Notes: generated by a model from the sequence alone, not told the origin. Positions 6,884 to 12,927 are shown, counted from the first letter of the stretch. The stretch is DNA of 12,927 bases from an uncultured Eubacteriales bacterium (GCA_902795555.1 CADBLV010000042.1:1-12927); one strand, 5' to 3'. Made by a program: numbers and translations.

Positions 6884-8400
6884 GACAGGTTAAAACGGAA
6901 AACGGCTGGGTTCGCGGGATAGAGGCGGCGGATCCGCGGATTACGGCCTTCAAAGGAATTCCATTCGCCGCACCGCCGGTCGGGAAAAACCGGTGGCGGG
7001 CTCCGCAACCCTGTGAAAGCTGGGCCGGCGTGCGGGATGCCTCCCGCTTTGCCCCGATCTCCATGCAGTGGATTCCGGGCCTGGGGAATGATATTTACTG
7101 CCGTGAATGGCATGTGGATCCGGAAATCCCCATGGGAGAGGACTGCCTCTATCTGAATGTCTGGACTCCTGCGAAAAAGGCCGATGAAAAACTGCCGGTG
7201 CTGGTCTGGTTCTTCGGCGGCGGCCTGCAGTGCGGCTATACGGCGGAAATGGAATTCGACGGGGAGCGGATCGCCCGACGGGGAATCGTCGTTGTTACCG
7301 TGAATTACCGGGTGGGCGCCCTGGGCTTCCTGACCCATCCCGAAATCACCGCGGAACAACCCGAAGATCCCGCCAACTTCGGCAACCTTGATCAACAGGC
7401 GGGCCTCCGTTGGGTGAAACGGAACATTGCCGCCTTCGGCGGAGACGCCGCCCGGGTGACCATTGCCGGTCAGTCCGCCGGCGGCGGCAGCGTCATGTCC
7501 CAGGTGGCCTGCCCGGCGAATGAAGGCCTGTTTTCCGGCGCGGTGGTCATGTCCGCGATGATCTTTGATCCGTATCTCCGACGGGAGGTGGGGCGTCCGG
7601 AAATGCTGAAGGACACAGAAAAAAAAGGAGAGGACTTCTTTGCCTTCCTCGGCGTGAAATCGCTGAAGGAAGCACGGGCCCTGGACGCGACGACCCTCCA
7701 GCGCTCCTATGAGAAATATATGGAGAAGCACATTCCTTTCTTCACTGTTCAGGATGACCGATTCTGCTTCGGGGATCCCATTGCGCTGTATCGGGAAGGG
7801 AAGTGCGTGCCGGTGGTCATGATGGCCGGCAATACGTCCTCCGAGTTCCTCAATGCCATCGACGCAAAGGACGAGGCAGCCTTAGAAGCGGAGGCCGGAC
7901 GGATTTTCGGGGAGCGGGCAAAGGAGTTCCTGGCCATTCCGGAAAGCCGGTCTTACCGGGAAGGTCTGGGATATGCGGCGGTCAGCGGTATAGAGTGCAC
8001 CGTCAAAGGACTGCTCTCCGATGTGGCAAAGACAGGCAGAAAGGGCTATTGCTATTGCTTCGATCCGGATATTCCGGGATGGGATCAGCCGGGCACCTTC
8101 CATTCCAGCGACCTGTGGTTCTGGTTTGAAACCCTGGCGAAGTGCTGGCGGCCCTTCGTCGGGAGACATTACGACCTGGCCCGCCAGATGTGCGACTATT
8201 TCTGCAATTTCATCAAAACCGGCGATCCGAACGGGAAGGATCTGAACGGCGAATTCCTGCCACGGTGGGAAGCCTGGTCGGAGGAAAGCCGGTCGTCCAT
8301 GCGCTTCACCAAAGACGGCGCCGTGGCGGATGATAAACCGCTGTCTCCGCTGAAACAGTTCCTGACCGAACGGATCATGGATCGTGTCCGGGGAATCTGA
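6877..8400 (+). CDS. Type-B carboxylesterase, possibly acting on acylated sugars
   Basis: This encodes a 507-residue alpha/beta-hydrolase of the carboxylesterase type-B family (para-nitrobenzyl esterase/cholinesterase-like). The opening VRGIEAADPRITAFKGIPFA and the block EDCLYLNVWTP are family signatures. The nucleophile is S200 in GQSAGG, the acid is E323 in NTSSEF, and the histidine is H409 in GTFHSSDLWFWF; the spacing closely matches known members. The oxyanion loop reads FFGGGLQCG, with Phe where His is common. There is no signal peptide, so it acts in the cytoplasm. Its ATG overlaps the TGA of the beta-helix glycosidase (ATGCTGA) and GAGGAGGG lies inside that gene, so the two are translationally coupled. 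Context suggests removal of acetyl or hydroxycinnamoyl groups from xylan fragments, but such esterases are promiscuous and the natural substrate is unknown. Confidence 0.92.
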   Translation: MLRQVKTENGWVRGIEAADPRITAFKGIPFAAPPVGKNRWRAPQPCESWAGVRDASRFAPISMQWIPGLGNDIYCREWHVDPEIPMGEDCLYLNVWTPAKKADEKLPVLVWFFGGGLQCGYTAEMEFDGERIARRGIVVVTVNYRVGALGFLTHPEITAEQPEDPANFGNLDQQAGLRWVKRNIAAFGGDAARVTIAGQSAGGGSVMSQVACPANEGLFSGAVVMSAMIFDPYLRREVGRPEMLKDTEKKGEDFFAFLGVKSLKEARALDATTLQRSYEKYMEKHIPFFTVQDDRFCFGDPIALYREGKCVPVVMMAGNTSSEFLNAIDAKDEAALEAEAGRIFGERAKEFLAIPESRSYREGLGYAAVSGIECTVKGLLSDVAKTGRKGYCYCFDPDIPGWDQPGTFHSSDLWFWFETLAKCWRPFVGRHYDLARQMCDYFCNFIKTGDPNGKDLNGEFLPRWEAWSEESRSSMRFTKDGAVADDKPLSPLKQFLTERIMDRVRGI

Positions 8401-8630
8401 CCGGAGAAAAACCGGGAATGACTTCAGCAGACCCGAACCGGGCGGAGTGTATGAACGGATTTGGGGATGTGAAATGAACTCGGCGAAGCGTCCGAAAAAA
8501 ACTTTTTGAGATCACCGTTTTTTCAATTTTCATTCAAGATTCAGGCATTAAGATGTCAGCGTCATCAGAAAAGGCGCCGATGACGAAGAATATCCTGAAT
8601 GACTGAAATCAACGAATGGAGGGAAAGACG
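8401..8630 (+). promoter_or_regulatory. Intergenic region and leader of the secreted repeat protein
   Basis: This 230-base gap has no clear terminator for the upstream enzyme genes. The most promoter-like elements are weak: TTGAGA (8506-8511) with TTCATT 17 bases on, or TTTTCA (8527-8532) with TAAGAT (8549-8554) 16 bases on. Several TTCA-type words (CATTCA, ATTCAGG) cluster at 8530-8546, where a response regulator could bind, but no defined box is recognisable. The downstream half folds into the stem-loop listed separately. Confidence 0.3.
8539..8600 (+). other. Imperfect 62-base stem-loop upstream of the secreted protein gene
   Basis: ATTCAGG (8539-8545) pairs with CCTGAAT (8594-8600), ATT (8547-8549) with AAT (8589-8591), and CGTCATC (8560-8566) with GATGACG (8579-8585), leaving a 12-base loop containing GGCGCC. 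It ends 17 bases before the GGAGGG ribosome binding site. There is no T-run, so it is not a simple terminator. It may be a leader structure or a protein binding site; both are inferred from symmetry only. Confidence 0.45.
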
Positions 8631-9326
8631 ATGAAAAAAACGATTGCGTGTCTCATGATCCTGGCACTGCTGATCAGTGCGATCGCCATCCCGGCTTTTG
8701 CAGATCAGCCCCGGGCCATGCCCGGAAACGGACAGAACAACCAGAACGGCCAACAGCCCCCGGCCATGCCCGGTAACGGTCAGAACGGTCCAAACAATCA
8801 GAACGGCCAGCAGCCCCCGGCCATGCCCGGCAACAGCCAGAACGGCCAGAACGACCAGAACAGCCAGGAAGGCCAGAACAATCAGAACGGCCAGCAGCCC
8901 CCGGCCATGCCCGGCAACAGCCAGAACGACCAGAACAGCCAGAACGGCCAGCAGCCCCCGGCTATGCCCGGAAACGGCCAGAACGCACCCGGCGGCGAGC
9001 CTGAAAAGCGACTGGATTTTGAACAGCTGGCAAAGGATAACGTGATTTCTCAGGAAATCTCCGACGCGATTATGGCTTACATGAAAGACCGCGCGCCGCA
9101 GGCTTTCGGAGATGGAACCGCTCCGGCTCAGGGCAGCGAACCTCCGGCCCAGGGCAGCGAACCTCCGGCCAAACCGGAAGGCATACAGGGTGCCGGCAGC
9201 ATGGAGGAAGATCTGCTGAAGGAACTGCTGGAAAGCCAGACCATCACTCAGGAAACGTATGAACTGCTGACGGGGTTGCTGGAGGCTTCTTCCGCAGCGA
9301 CGGAATCTGCAACGGATAACGTCTGA
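8631..9326 (+). CDS. Secreted Q/N/P-rich repeat protein next to a two-component system
   Basis: I do not recognise this 231-residue protein. A signal peptide (residues 1-24) ends at AFA|DQ. Residues 26-118 are low-complexity, with four copies of QNGQQPPAMPGN at 38-49, 57-68, 85-96 and 104-115. Two related helical modules follow: LAKDNVISQE within residues 129-154 and LLESQTITQE within 194-219. They share a leucine-rich helix, an I-(S/T)-Q-E turn and a second helix. Between them lie two copies of QGSEPPA and then PPAKPEG. There is no cysteine in the mature part, no LPXTG-type anchor and no terminal membrane segment, so it should be released or held non-covalently at the surface. The start is ATG 8631, because GGAGGG (8618-8623) lies seven bases before it; ATG 8616 overlaps that site and is rejected. 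It has its own terminator. The neighbouring kinase gene suggests a shared signalling context; function is unknown. Confidence 0.88.
   Translation: MKKTIACLMILALLISAIAIPAFADQPRAMPGNGQNNQNGQQPPAMPGNGQNGPNNQNGQQPPAMPGNSQNGQNDQNSQEGQNNQNGQQPPAMPGNSQNDQNSQNGQQPPAMPGNGQNAPGGEPEKRLDFEQLAKDNVISQEISDAIMAYMKDRAPQAFGDGTAPAQGSEPPAQGSEPPAKPEGIQGAGSMEEDLLKELLESQTITQETYELLTGLLEASSAATESATDNV
8742..8975 (+). repeat. Four coding repeats of QNGQQPPAMPGN
   Basis: Four copies of a 36-base unit encoding QNGQQPPAMPGN start at 8742, 8799, 8883 and 8940. The linkers between them are N/Q/G/S/D-rich, and a degenerate copy (DQPRAMPGN) precedes the first. The spacing of 57, 84 and 57 bases suggests expansion by duplication of larger blocks. 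The DNA copies are nearly identical, with only a few third-position differences, so the array is probably recent and length-variable between strains. Confidence 0.9.
9129..9170 (+). repeat. Perfect 21-base tandem duplication encoding QGSEPPA
   Basis: The unit starting CAGGGCAGCGAACC occurs twice back to back (9129-9149 and 9150-9170) without a mismatch and keeps the reading frame. It lies between the two helical modules of the secreted protein and lengthens its proline-rich linker. Confidence 0.9.
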
Positions 9327-9336
9327 TTTTCCCATC

Positions 9337-9367
9337 GGACTCCCGGATTTTCCGGGAGCCCTTTCTT
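9337..9367 (+). terminator. Intrinsic terminator after the secreted repeat protein
   Basis: CTCCCGGA (9340-9347) pairs perfectly with TCCGGGAG (9351-9358) around a TTT loop; an outer GG/CC pair is added across one mismatch. It is followed by TTTCTT (9362-9367). It lies 11 bases after the stop codon and separates the secreted protein transcript from the two-component genes. Confidence 0.8.
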
Positions 9368-9394
9368 GCTGTTCCACAATGAATATGTTATGAT
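9366..9394 (+). promoter_or_regulatory. Promoter of the two-component system operon
   Basis: TTGCTG (9366-9371) and TATGAT (9389-9394) are separated by 17 bases, and a TG (9386-9387) one base before the -10 makes it an extended -10 promoter. The start would be near 9401, about 17 bases before the response regulator ATG. The -35 overlaps the T-rich tail of the upstream terminator, a compact arrangement. It looks constitutive, since no operator-like repeat is visible. Confidence 0.75.
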
Positions 9395-9417
9395 GATCCG
9401 GACGGAGGGGGAGAAAC

Positions 9418-10098
9418 ATGCACGTATTACTGGTGGAGGATGACAGGAAACTATCCGCGGCGATCTGCAGACTGCTGGAAAAAGAGCGCATTCTCACCGA
9501 TCCGGTTTATACGGGAACGGACGGCCTGGACTGGGCCATCGGCAGTGAATATGATGCCATCATTCTGGACGTGATGCTGCCGGGGATGGATGGGTTTTCG
9601 GTGCTGCGCGAGCTGCGCAGGAAGAAGGTGTCCACGCCCGTGCTGATGCTGACCGCGCGGGCGGAACTGGAAGACAGGCTGACCGGCCTGGACAGCGGCG
9701 CGGATTATTATCTTCCAAAGCCGTTTGAGTCCGCGGAACTGATCAGTTGCCTTCATGCGATTACCCGCCGGGGAGACCGTGCGCCGGTGATCGATCTGTG
9801 CTACGGAAACATCCTTCTGGATCAGAAGGACGGAAAGCTGAAAAACAGGGAAACCGGTGCTGAAGTGAAGCTGGGCGCCAAAGAATACCAGCTGATGGAA
9901 CTGTTCCTTCGAAATCCGGGCCGGATTCTGACAAAGGAGACGATTCAGGAACGGGTGTGGGGGATGGAGAGCGACGCGGAATATAACAATCTGGAAGTTT
10001 ATGCCTCTTTCCTGAGAAAGAAACTGAGCTTTCTGGAGGCCAATGTGAAAATCAAAGCAAGCCGCGGCGTGGGATATGCGCTGGAGGAAATGTCATGA
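9418..10098 (+). CDS. OmpR/PhoB-family response regulator
   Basis: This 226-residue protein is the DNA-binding half of a two-component system. The receiver domain (1-115) has the acidic pocket E7-D8-D9, the phosphate acceptor D51 in IILDVMLPGMDG, T79 in MLTARA and K101 in YLPKPF. The C-terminal winged helix (about 130-225) includes LGAKEYQLMELFLRNPGRIL, then VWGMESDAEYNNLEVYASFL and the wing IKASRGVGYAL, as in OmpR/PhoB proteins. A very strong GGAGGGGGAG precedes the ATG. The gene overlaps the kinase gene by four bases (ATGA), so both are made together. It may control the adjacent secreted protein or transporter gene, but no recognition site could be defined. The family assignment is certain. 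Confidence 0.97.
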   Translation: MHVLLVEDDRKLSAAICRLLEKERILTDPVYTGTDGLDWAIGSEYDAIILDVMLPGMDGFSVLRELRRKKVSTPVLMLTARAELEDRLTGLDSGADYYLPKPFESAELISCLHAITRRGDRAPVIDLCYGNILLDQKDGKLKNRETGAEVKLGAKEYQLMELFLRNPGRILTKETIQERVWGMESDAEYNNLEVYASFLRKKLSFLEANVKIKASRGVGYALEEMS

Positions 10099-11477
10099 TT
10101 CAAAGGCTGCGCAGGCGTATGACCATGATGGTGGTCGGCGTGCTGATTCTGGTTTCCATGGGGATTGTACTGGCCATCCATCTGTCTAATGAACGGAGTA
10201 TCGCGGCTCAGGCGGAGGCCACCCTGTCCGTCCTGGCTGAGAACAGTACTTCTCCACCCGCAAAACCTCCGGAAGAGGATGGACAACACCCGCCGGACAG
10301 CGATGAGACACCGCCGCCGAAGCCGGAAGGAGAGGAGCCGGGCTCTGAAACGACCGGATCATCTCCGCCGCCGAAACCGGAAGGGGAGAGCGCGAGCCCG
10401 CCTCAGCCTCCGGAAGGCAGTCGACCGGGAACGGCGGGCCAGCCTCCGGAGATTCGCAACGGCAGGGATGTGGCTGCTGTGGGCTTAAGCAATTCCTACA
10501 TCATCACCCTGAACGAGGACGGTTCTGTCTCTTCCTGGACCTCTGACCGAACCGATCTGTATTCCGACGTCCAGGTTGCCGAGATGGCGGAGAGCGCCCT
10601 GGCGGAGGGGCGCGACAGCGGCCGGATCGGCACGCAGTTTTACCGGCTCGTTCAAAGCGACGGGAGGACGAAGCTGATCGTGCTGGACGCCAGGCTGGAC
10701 TATCTGTCCGCTTCGAACATGCTGAACGCCTCCATGCTGATCTCAGCGGCAGCCTGCGTGCTGCTTTCCGTGCTGGCCTGGCTGCTGATTCACCGCATGG
10801 TGCAGCCGGTTGAGGAAGCCTTTGTCCGGCAGAAGCAGTTTGTGTCCGACGCAAGCCATGAACTGAAAACGCCCCTGGCTGTGATTTCCGCCAATGCGGA
10901 GGTGCTGGAGCAGGAAATCGGGGAGAATGAATACCTCAGCTATATCCGCTCCGAGGTGAAGCGCACCGACGCGCTGGTGCGGAATCTGCTCACCCTGGCC
11001 AGGCTGGATCGCACCGATAAAGCCCTGGAAATGAAACCTTTTGATCTGAGCCATGCGCTGCTGGATGTTACGCTTCCTTTTGAAAGCACGGTGTTTGAAG
11101 CCGGGAAAACTCTTGAAATCCGGATTCCGGACGGCGTTGAATATACCGGAAACGAGGATATGATCAAGCAGCTGGCGGTGATCCTGCTGTCCAATGCCCT
11201 GAAATACTCCGAGCCGGGCGGACGGATTGAGATCAGCCTGACGCCCAGAGGGCATCAGCGGGAAATCGCCGTTTTCAACACGGGAGAGCCGATCGATCCG
11301 GAAGATCAGGAGCGAATTTTTGACCGCTTCTGGCGGGCAGACCCGGCTCATGGGCGGGAAACCGGCGGCCACGGACTGGGCCTGGCCATCGCCCGTTCCA
11401 TTGTGGAAACCCATAAGGGGCGGATTTCCGTGGACAGTGGAGAGGGCAAAGGCACAACCTTTACTGTTGTGCTGTAG
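10095..11477 (+). CDS. Membrane sensor histidine kinase with proline-rich sensor insert
   Basis: This 460-residue kinase would sense an external signal and phosphorylate the response regulator encoded just upstream. TM1 spans about 11-30 and TM2 about 211-232. The outside part begins with a proline-rich stretch (54-118) carrying PPPKPEGE at 73-80 and 91-98. A small folded sensor region follows (about 125-205), with SNSYIITLNEDGSVSSW and TKLIVLDARLDYL, a pattern seen in Clostridia kinases of this class. The cytoplasmic part starts without a full HAMP domain and has the H-box FVSDASHELKTPL (H255), N-box LLSNALKYSEPGG (N367), IFDRFWRAD, and GGHGLGLAIARSIV, so it should be active. The ligand is unknown. 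The proline-rich stretch resembles linker segments of the secreted protein encoded upstream. There is no evident terminator after the gene. Confidence 0.96.
   Translation: MIQRLRRRMTMMVVGVLILVSMGIVLAIHLSNERSIAAQAEATLSVLAENSTSPPAKPPEEDGQHPPDSDETPPPKPEGEEPGSETTGSSPPPKPEGESASPPQPPEGSRPGTAGQPPEIRNGRDVAAVGLSNSYIITLNEDGSVSSWTSDRTDLYSDVQVAEMAESALAEGRDSGRIGTQFYRLVQSDGRTKLIVLDARLDYLSASNMLNASMLISAAACVLLSVLAWLLIHRMVQPVEEAFVRQKQFVSDASHELKTPLAVISANAEVLEQEIGENEYLSYIRSEVKRTDALVRNLLTLARLDRTDKALEMKPFDLSHALLDVTLPFESTVFEAGKTLEIRIPDGVEYTGNEDMIKQLAVILLSNALKYSEPGGRIEISLTPRGHQREIAVFNTGEPIDPEDQERIFDRFWRADPAHGRETGGHGLGLAIARSIVETHKGRISVDSGEGKGTTFTVVL
10311..10388 (+). repeat. Two 24-base coding repeats (PPPKPEGE) in the kinase sensor region
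   Basis: Near-identical units encoding PPPKPEGE lie at 10311-10334 and 10365-10388, differing at two third-codon positions and spaced 54 bases apart, in frame. They lie in the extracytoplasmic proline-rich insert of the kinase, which appears to have grown by local duplication. Confidence 0.85.
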
Positions 11478-11531
11478 CGGAGGGGGATCTCCTGCCTCCA
11501 CAGGAATCAGCGAAGAGGAAACGAATACAGG

Positions 11532-11586
11532 ATCGTCATCGAACCAGCATGACAGAATGGAACGAACGGTTCGCTGAGATGACGAT
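11532..11586 (+). other. Leader stem-loop abutting the ribosome binding site of the MFS gene
   Basis: ATCGTCATC (11532-11540) is perfectly complementary to GATGACGAT (11578-11586), and GAACC (11541-11545) can extend the stem by pairing with GGTTC (11568-11572) across a five-base bulge. The 3' arm ends exactly where the GGAGGG ribosome binding site (11587-11592) begins, so the fold could affect translation. A competing small palindrome CGAACGGTTCG (11564-11574) is nested inside. Its CGTCATC/GATGACG core recurs in the leader at 8560-8585. No T-run follows. Pairing is seen; the regulatory role is inferred. Confidence 0.5.
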
Positions 11587-11598
11587 GGAGGGATGCGC

Positions 11599-12804
11599 AT
11601 GAAAAAACGGATTACCCCGGTCACTTTTCATTATATCCTGATCACAGGCGGATTCTGGATGAGCTTTTGCCTGATCACCTCCTATGCGGCTGTTTATCTG
11701 CAGGGGGCCGGATATAACAACATGGAGCTCGGCCTCATCATGGCCCTGGGCAACGTGGCCGCTGCCGTGCTGACACCGATGCTGGGTTCCTGGATGGATC
11801 GAAACAGAAACATCCGTCCCGCATCTGTGGTTTATGTGCTGCTGACCGTGCAGACCGCCCTGCTGCTTGTTCTTCGGTTCAATCCTCATCATAACTGGGT
11901 CAACGCGGTTTGCTATGCCCTGTATATGGCTGTGCTCCTGCCTGTCAACGCGGTGAATCTGGATCTGTGCGTGCGGCTGGAGCATGCCCGCGCTCCCCTG
12001 GACTTTGGGCTGGCGCGGTCCATGGGAAGTTTCTCCTTTGTGATCATTTCCACCCTGCTGGGCCTTCTGACAGAGCGTTTCACGTTCCTGGTGCTCCCCT
12101 GGGCCGGCATTGCCGTGATTGCCTTGCAGGCCTACGGCAATCAATTGATCGATCGGGATCTGAGTGCCGCTCAGCGGCAACTGCCTGCGCAGGAAACCCG
12201 GGAGAAATCCGCGTCGCTGTTGACGTTTGCACGGGAGAATCGCCGTTTCTGCCTGATGCTTTTCGGGACGATCCTGATTTTTATTGCCCACAACATGGAC
12301 GGGAATTTCCTGATCAACCTGATCGAAAACCTGGGAGGCGGGACGGCCATCATGGGGTATGTGGCAGCATTTACCGCCATCATCGAAGTGCCTGTGATGA
12401 TGTTTTCCAGCCGCCTGTCGAAACGGTGGGATACGGTTCAGTATATCCGAATCAGTTTCATTTTCTTTGTCCTGAAAGCGCTGGCCTATGCTCTGGCTCC
12501 GAATATCCCGCTGTTCTTCGCGGCGCGGCTTCTGCAGGCGCCGAGCTATGCCCTGTATACCGTGCTGATCGTCAGCTATGCGGACAGCGTTGTCGCACGG
12601 AAGGATTCTGCCAAAGCACAAAGTCTGGCTTTCAGCGTGACTACGGTGGGTTCAGTGCTGGCCAGCGCCCTGGGCGGACGGATGTTTGATACCATGGGAG
12701 TCCGGGGAACCATGCTGATTGCCTCAGCCATCGCTGCGGTAGGCGCGGTTATCGCGATCGCCGGTACCTTCGGGACATCTTCGGAAAAAATAAAAAAACC
12801 GTGA
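11599..12804 (+). CDS. Major facilitator superfamily transporter
   Basis: This 401-residue integral membrane protein has about twelve hydrophobic segments arranged as two halves with a central cytoplasmic loop (about 180-205). The first half has the MFS loop motif GSWMDRNRNIRP (G63, D67, R68) between helices 2 and 3. The opening FHYILITGGFWMSFCLITSY, followed by AAVYLQGAGYNNMELGLIMA, resembles MFS_1_like/LacY-type sugar or nucleoside symporters. The substrate is unknown; sugar import or efflux are both possible. ATG 11599 is preferred because GGAGGG (11587-11592) lies six bases before it; an in-frame ATG at 11593 touches the ribosome binding site. It lies 121 bases after the kinase gene with no terminator or clear promoter between, so read-through from the two-component operon is possible. 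No terminator was seen before the tRNA promoter. Confidence 0.9.
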   Translation: MKKRITPVTFHYILITGGFWMSFCLITSYAAVYLQGAGYNNMELGLIMALGNVAAAVLTPMLGSWMDRNRNIRPASVVYVLLTVQTALLLVLRFNPHHNWVNAVCYALYMAVLLPVNAVNLDLCVRLEHARAPLDFGLARSMGSFSFVIISTLLGLLTERFTFLVLPWAGIAVIALQAYGNQLIDRDLSAAQRQLPAQETREKSASLLTFARENRRFCLMLFGTILIFIAHNMDGNFLINLIENLGGGTAIMGYVAAFTAIIEVPVMMFSSRLSKRWDTVQYIRISFIFFVLKALAYALAPNIPLFFAARLLQAPSYALYTVLIVSYADSVVARKDSAKAQSLAFSVTTVGSVLASALGGRMFDTMGVRGTMLIASAIAAVGAVIAIAGTFGTSSEKIKKP

Positions 12805-12832
12805 CAAAAAATGGATTTCACTCATTTTCCTC

Positions 12833-12861
12833 TTGCCATGGGGATGACAATGTGCTATAAT
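12833..12861 (+). promoter_or_regulatory. Promoter of the tRNA-Val gene
   Basis: TTGCCA (12833-12838) and a perfect TATAAT (12856-12861) are spaced by 17 bases, with TG one base before the -10 as an extension. Transcription would start near 12868, about 15 bases before the mature tRNA. This strength is expected for a stable RNA gene. Confidence 0.88.
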
Positions 12862-12882
12862 CGAAATGTTCCGGCGAAGCAT

Positions 12883-12927
12883 GGGATTATAGCTCAGCTG
12901 GTTAGAGCACCACGTTGACATCGTGGG
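12883..12927 (+). tRNA. tRNA-Val, anticodon GAC (3' part beyond the window)
   Basis: The first 45 bases of a tRNA are present. The acceptor 5' strand is GGGATTA (12883-12889), then TA, the D stem GCTC/GAGC (12892-12895 and 12905-12908) with an AGCTGGTTA loop. The anticodon stem CCACG/CGTGG (12910-12914 and 12922-12926) encloses the loop TTGACAT. The anticodon GAC (12917-12919) reads valine codons GUC and GUU. The variable loop, T arm and acceptor 3' strand lie outside the window. Confidence 0.95.

Noticed and set aside
8451..8477. A nine-codon frame (MNGFGDVK plus stop) as a leader peptide
   Set aside because: The ribosome binding site is weak and too close, there is no run of regulatory codons, and no attenuator structure follows it.
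8742..8975. Regularly spaced repeats resembling a CRISPR array
   Set aside because: The units are in-frame protein repeats within a secreted protein gene, spacers are low-complexity variants of the same theme, and no cas genes are present.
8565..9497. A 310-codon minus-strand open frame with Leu/Val/Ala repeats
   Set aside because: The hydrophobic periodicity is the antisense of the QNGQQPPAMPGN coding repeats; it crosses the terminator and promoter at 9337-9394 and runs into the response regulator gene.
11478..11512. A terminator after the histidine kinase gene (GGAGG with CCTCC)
   Set aside because: The five-base stem has a large loop and no T-run follows.
11536..12621. A 361-codon minus-strand open frame opposite the MFS gene
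   Set aside because: Its H/Q/R/G-rich composition is typical of antisense to membrane-protein codons; the plus strand encodes an unmistakable transporter.

Overview
The window looks like the chromosome of an anaerobic, fibre-degrading gut or rumen Bacillota (Clostridia-like, perhaps the Christensenellales/Oscillospirales side). This is inferred from the fairly high GC content, strong AGGAGG-type ribosome binding sites, an LplB/YtcP-type sugar ABC transporter without its own ATPase, a Gram-positive style two-component system, and many GH/esterase-type genes without secretion signals. The species cannot be named from sequence alone.

Region 1 (1-8400) reads as an oligosaccharide uptake and breakdown locus, most likely for decorated xylan fragments. 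An AraC-family regulator (minus strand, cut by the window start) is divergent from two ABC permease genes and a solute-binding protein gene. The 330-base divergent spacer (802-1131) carries a good promoter for the transporter, a TATAAT for the regulator, an AAACGTTT palindrome at the transporter start site, and three copies of CAAAATGG arranged as an inverted plus direct repeat. A strong intrinsic terminator with a cUUCGg loop (4781-4810) follows the binding protein gene. Beyond it lie a TTG-started parallel beta-helix glycosidase resembling family GH120 beta-xylosidases (candidate catalytic residues D383 and E409) and, overlapping it, a type-B carboxylesterase with a full Ser-Glu-His triad. 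Neither enzyme has a signal peptide, so the picture is import of intact oligosaccharides followed by cytoplasmic deacylation and hydrolysis.

Region 2 (8401-11477) is the least ordinary part. A small secreted protein with Q/N/P-rich repeats and two related helical modules sits behind a large leader stem-loop. It ends at its own terminator, and the tail of that terminator doubles as the promoter of an OmpR-type response regulator/histidine kinase pair (ATGA overlap). The kinase has an extracytoplasmic sensor region opened by a proline-rich stretch with two PPPKPEGE repeats, similar to the PPAKPEG segment in the secreted protein. A functional link (ligand, modulator or regulated product) is plausible but unproven.

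Region 3 (11478-12927) holds a major facilitator superfamily transporter, preceded by a stem-loop that abuts its ribosome binding site, and then the first 45 bases of a tRNA-Val(GAC) gene with a near-consensus promoter. No phage, transposon, CRISPR or toxin-type genes were seen, and no clearly novel enzymatic system is evident. The best leads are the repeat protein/kinase pair and the two leader structures.
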